NCBI GenBank assembly: GCA_045578845.1 | Contig: JAZNLA010000003.1 | Span: forward strand, 1 to 11,909 | DNA length: 11,909 nt | Direction: 5' to 3' | Source of the DNA: UMGS172 sp045578845 | Lineage (GTDB): Bacteria > Bacillota > Clostridia > Oscillospirales > Acutalibacteraceae | Shown: one piece after another, positions 11,237 to 11,909 of the stretch | How positions within the stretch are numbered: position 1 is the first letter of the stretch | How the letters are laid out: each line of letters opens with the position of its first letter | The notes under the pieces: model-generated | Database searches by the model: none | What the model saw: the letters and a program-made list of their open reading frames with translations, nothing else | Told to the model about the DNA's origin: nothing | Made by a program: the position numbers and the translations under genes

Positions 11237-11428
11237 ATGGCTAAAAAAGTTTCTGTACGTGTTTGGGCTCTTGGAACAAATGGAAAATTTTATCGCACTA
11301 AAAAAGTAGAGGTTTCTAAAAATTCCAAAATGGCTATTGCTAACTTATTCGAAGTTTATAGAGATTTTATGAGAGAACAAGGACTTAAATTAAAAGAAAT
11401 TTATTTTTTATTCGAAGACGGGGTTTAA
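11237..11428 (+). CDS. First early gene, hypothetical protein (63 aa)
   Basis: ATG 11237 is chosen because it has the leader AAAAAGGTAGGTCTAAAATG, the same as another gene at 7828. An upstream in-frame GTG at 11162 would start inside the promoter. The 63-residue protein is basic: strands KVSVRVWALG and KFYRTKKVEVS, then a helix (MAIANLFEVYRDFMREQG) and a final strand, LKEIYFLFEDG. The beta-beta-alpha-beta order could be a small RNA- or DNA-binding fold, or an anti-host protein. I do not recognise it. As the first gene after the early promoter it is likely highly expressed early. The next ATG is two bases after its stop. Confidence 0.78.
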   Translation: MAKKVSVRVWALGTNGKFYRTKKVEVSKNSKMAIANLFEVYRDFMREQGLKLKEIYFLFEDGV

Positions 11429-11429
11429 T

Positions 11430-11621
11430 ATGTTCGATAAAGCTTATGAAAACGAAGCCACCATTACCGCCGCCGAACTTATAAAAGAGTTTATGTGGCA
11501 AAAGGTGCTTGAATGTGATTTGTCTAAACCGTTGGCCGGTTTTGCTGAAATGTTAGAAATAAATAGAATGAACGATTGTATAACTTATTATTCGATCATG
11601 TACTACACACACGGGGCTTAA
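11430..11621 (+). CDS. Hypothetical early protein (63 aa)
   Basis: The 63-residue frame begins one base after the upstream TAA, so it is probably translated by re-initiation. It is acidic and helical (ATITAAELIKEFMWQKVLECDL, then FAEMLEINRM) with a tyrosine-rich tail (YYSIMYYTHGA). There is no membrane span or recognised family. Its acidity contrasts with the basic upstream protein, so the two could form a complex, which is a guess from charge only. The next gene starts three bases after the stop. Confidence 0.72.
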   Translation: MFDKAYENEATITAAELIKEFMWQKVLECDLSKPLAGFAEMLEINRMNDCITYYSIMYYTHGA

Positions 11622-11624
11622 AAA

Positions 11625-11909
11625 ATGACAGTTCAATTTATTCAAGGCAATTTAAGAGATTTTTTCTATATGATAGATCCGTTTGATGTTGAGGGAAAAC
11701 AGCGCGTTTTAATCGACGAAGACGTATTTATAAAATTGGTGAATAATCCGCGACTAGACGACGAATATGCTAGTGAAGGGCCATATAGAACAAACGTTCT
11801 AAAGTTTCTGGATAACGACGGAAACGTTTTGTTTGTTCGCGTCCGTTGCAAGGTAAACCGTAGGGGGAAACCCGTGGACGGTTTTAATGTGGAAAAAGGA
11901 ATTTTTGAA
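11625..11909 (+). CDS. Hypothetical early protein, 5' part of a gene crossing the circular junction
   Basis: The frame runs from ATG 11625 to the last base of the window (95 codons) and continues at base 142 as six more codons and TGA, giving about 101 residues. The N-terminal part (FIQGNLRDFFYMIDPFDVEGKQRVLIDEDVF) looks mixed alpha and beta, followed by a charged middle and the beta-rich end seen at 1-162. It has no membrane span, no cysteine cluster and no recognised family. It starts three bases after the previous stop in an A-rich context (TTAAAAAATG) without a clear ribosome binding site, so coupling is likely. Confidence 0.85.
   Translation, partial: MTVQFIQGNLRDFFYMIDPFDVEGKQRVLIDEDVFIKLVNNPRLDDEYASEGPYRTNVLKFLDNDGNVLFVRVRCKVNRRGKPVDGFNVEKGIFE
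11769..11909. repeat. Terminal direct repeat, right copy
   Basis: These 141 bases are identical to bases 1-141. They mark the overlap that closes the circle and should be counted once. Confidence 0.93.

Overview
The window looks like the complete circular genome of a small bacterial virus, opened inside a gene. The first 141 bases are repeated exactly as the last 141 bases. Removing one copy leaves a circle of about 11,768 bp, and the reading frame that runs off the right end continues in frame at base 1. All supported genes are on the + strand. I see no tRNA, rRNA, integrase, transposase or CRISPR array. The host cannot be named from the sequence. Most genes have purine-rich Shine-Dalgarno leaders, and two promoters fit a sigma70-type consensus, so an ordinary bacterium is likely.

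Layout, following the circle from the early promoter at about 11.15 kb. (1) An early module runs from 11237 through the junction to 2298. It holds about fourteen very small, tightly packed or overlapping genes: two single-span membrane peptides, two Cys-rich possible zinc-binding peptides, an ASCH-like protein, a DUF551-like protein, many unknowns, and a transglutaminase-like cysteine-protease-fold protein at its end. (2) A short junction at 2299-2360 has a candidate promoter overlapped by a hairpin with a T-tract. (3) A structural module runs from 2361 to 10080. It starts with three consecutive proteins with C-terminal membrane anchors, two of which share a repeated 14-residue motif. Next comes a basic protein with several membrane segments. 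Then come four beta-rich proteins of about 165-207 residues, probably capsid proteins. They are followed by a membrane-anchored DUF5675 protein, a proline-rich 325-residue protein, another beta-rich protein and a glycine-hinged spike-like protein. (4) About 1.16 kb without a believable gene (10081-11236) is packed with hairpins. It probably holds the replication origin and perhaps a structured non-coding RNA, and it ends at the early promoter.

The combination of a circular genome near 12 kb, no tail genes, several membrane-anchored virion-type proteins and several small beta-rich capsid-type proteins suggests a tailless icosahedral phage with a membrane, or a FLiP-like or obscurivirus-like phage. 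That placement is inference. I recognise neither a replication initiator nor a Walker-A packaging ATPase, which is unusual for such viruses and is one of the main open points.

How the parts may work together: the early operon would be driven by the promoter at 11154-11182, which carries three helically phased repeats. It would end at the hairpin at 2329-2360. The structural operon would start from its own promoter at 2300-2328 and be trimmed by a strong terminator after the probable major capsid gene (5741-5785). The remaining structural genes would be expressed at lower level up to the terminators near 10.1-10.3 kb.
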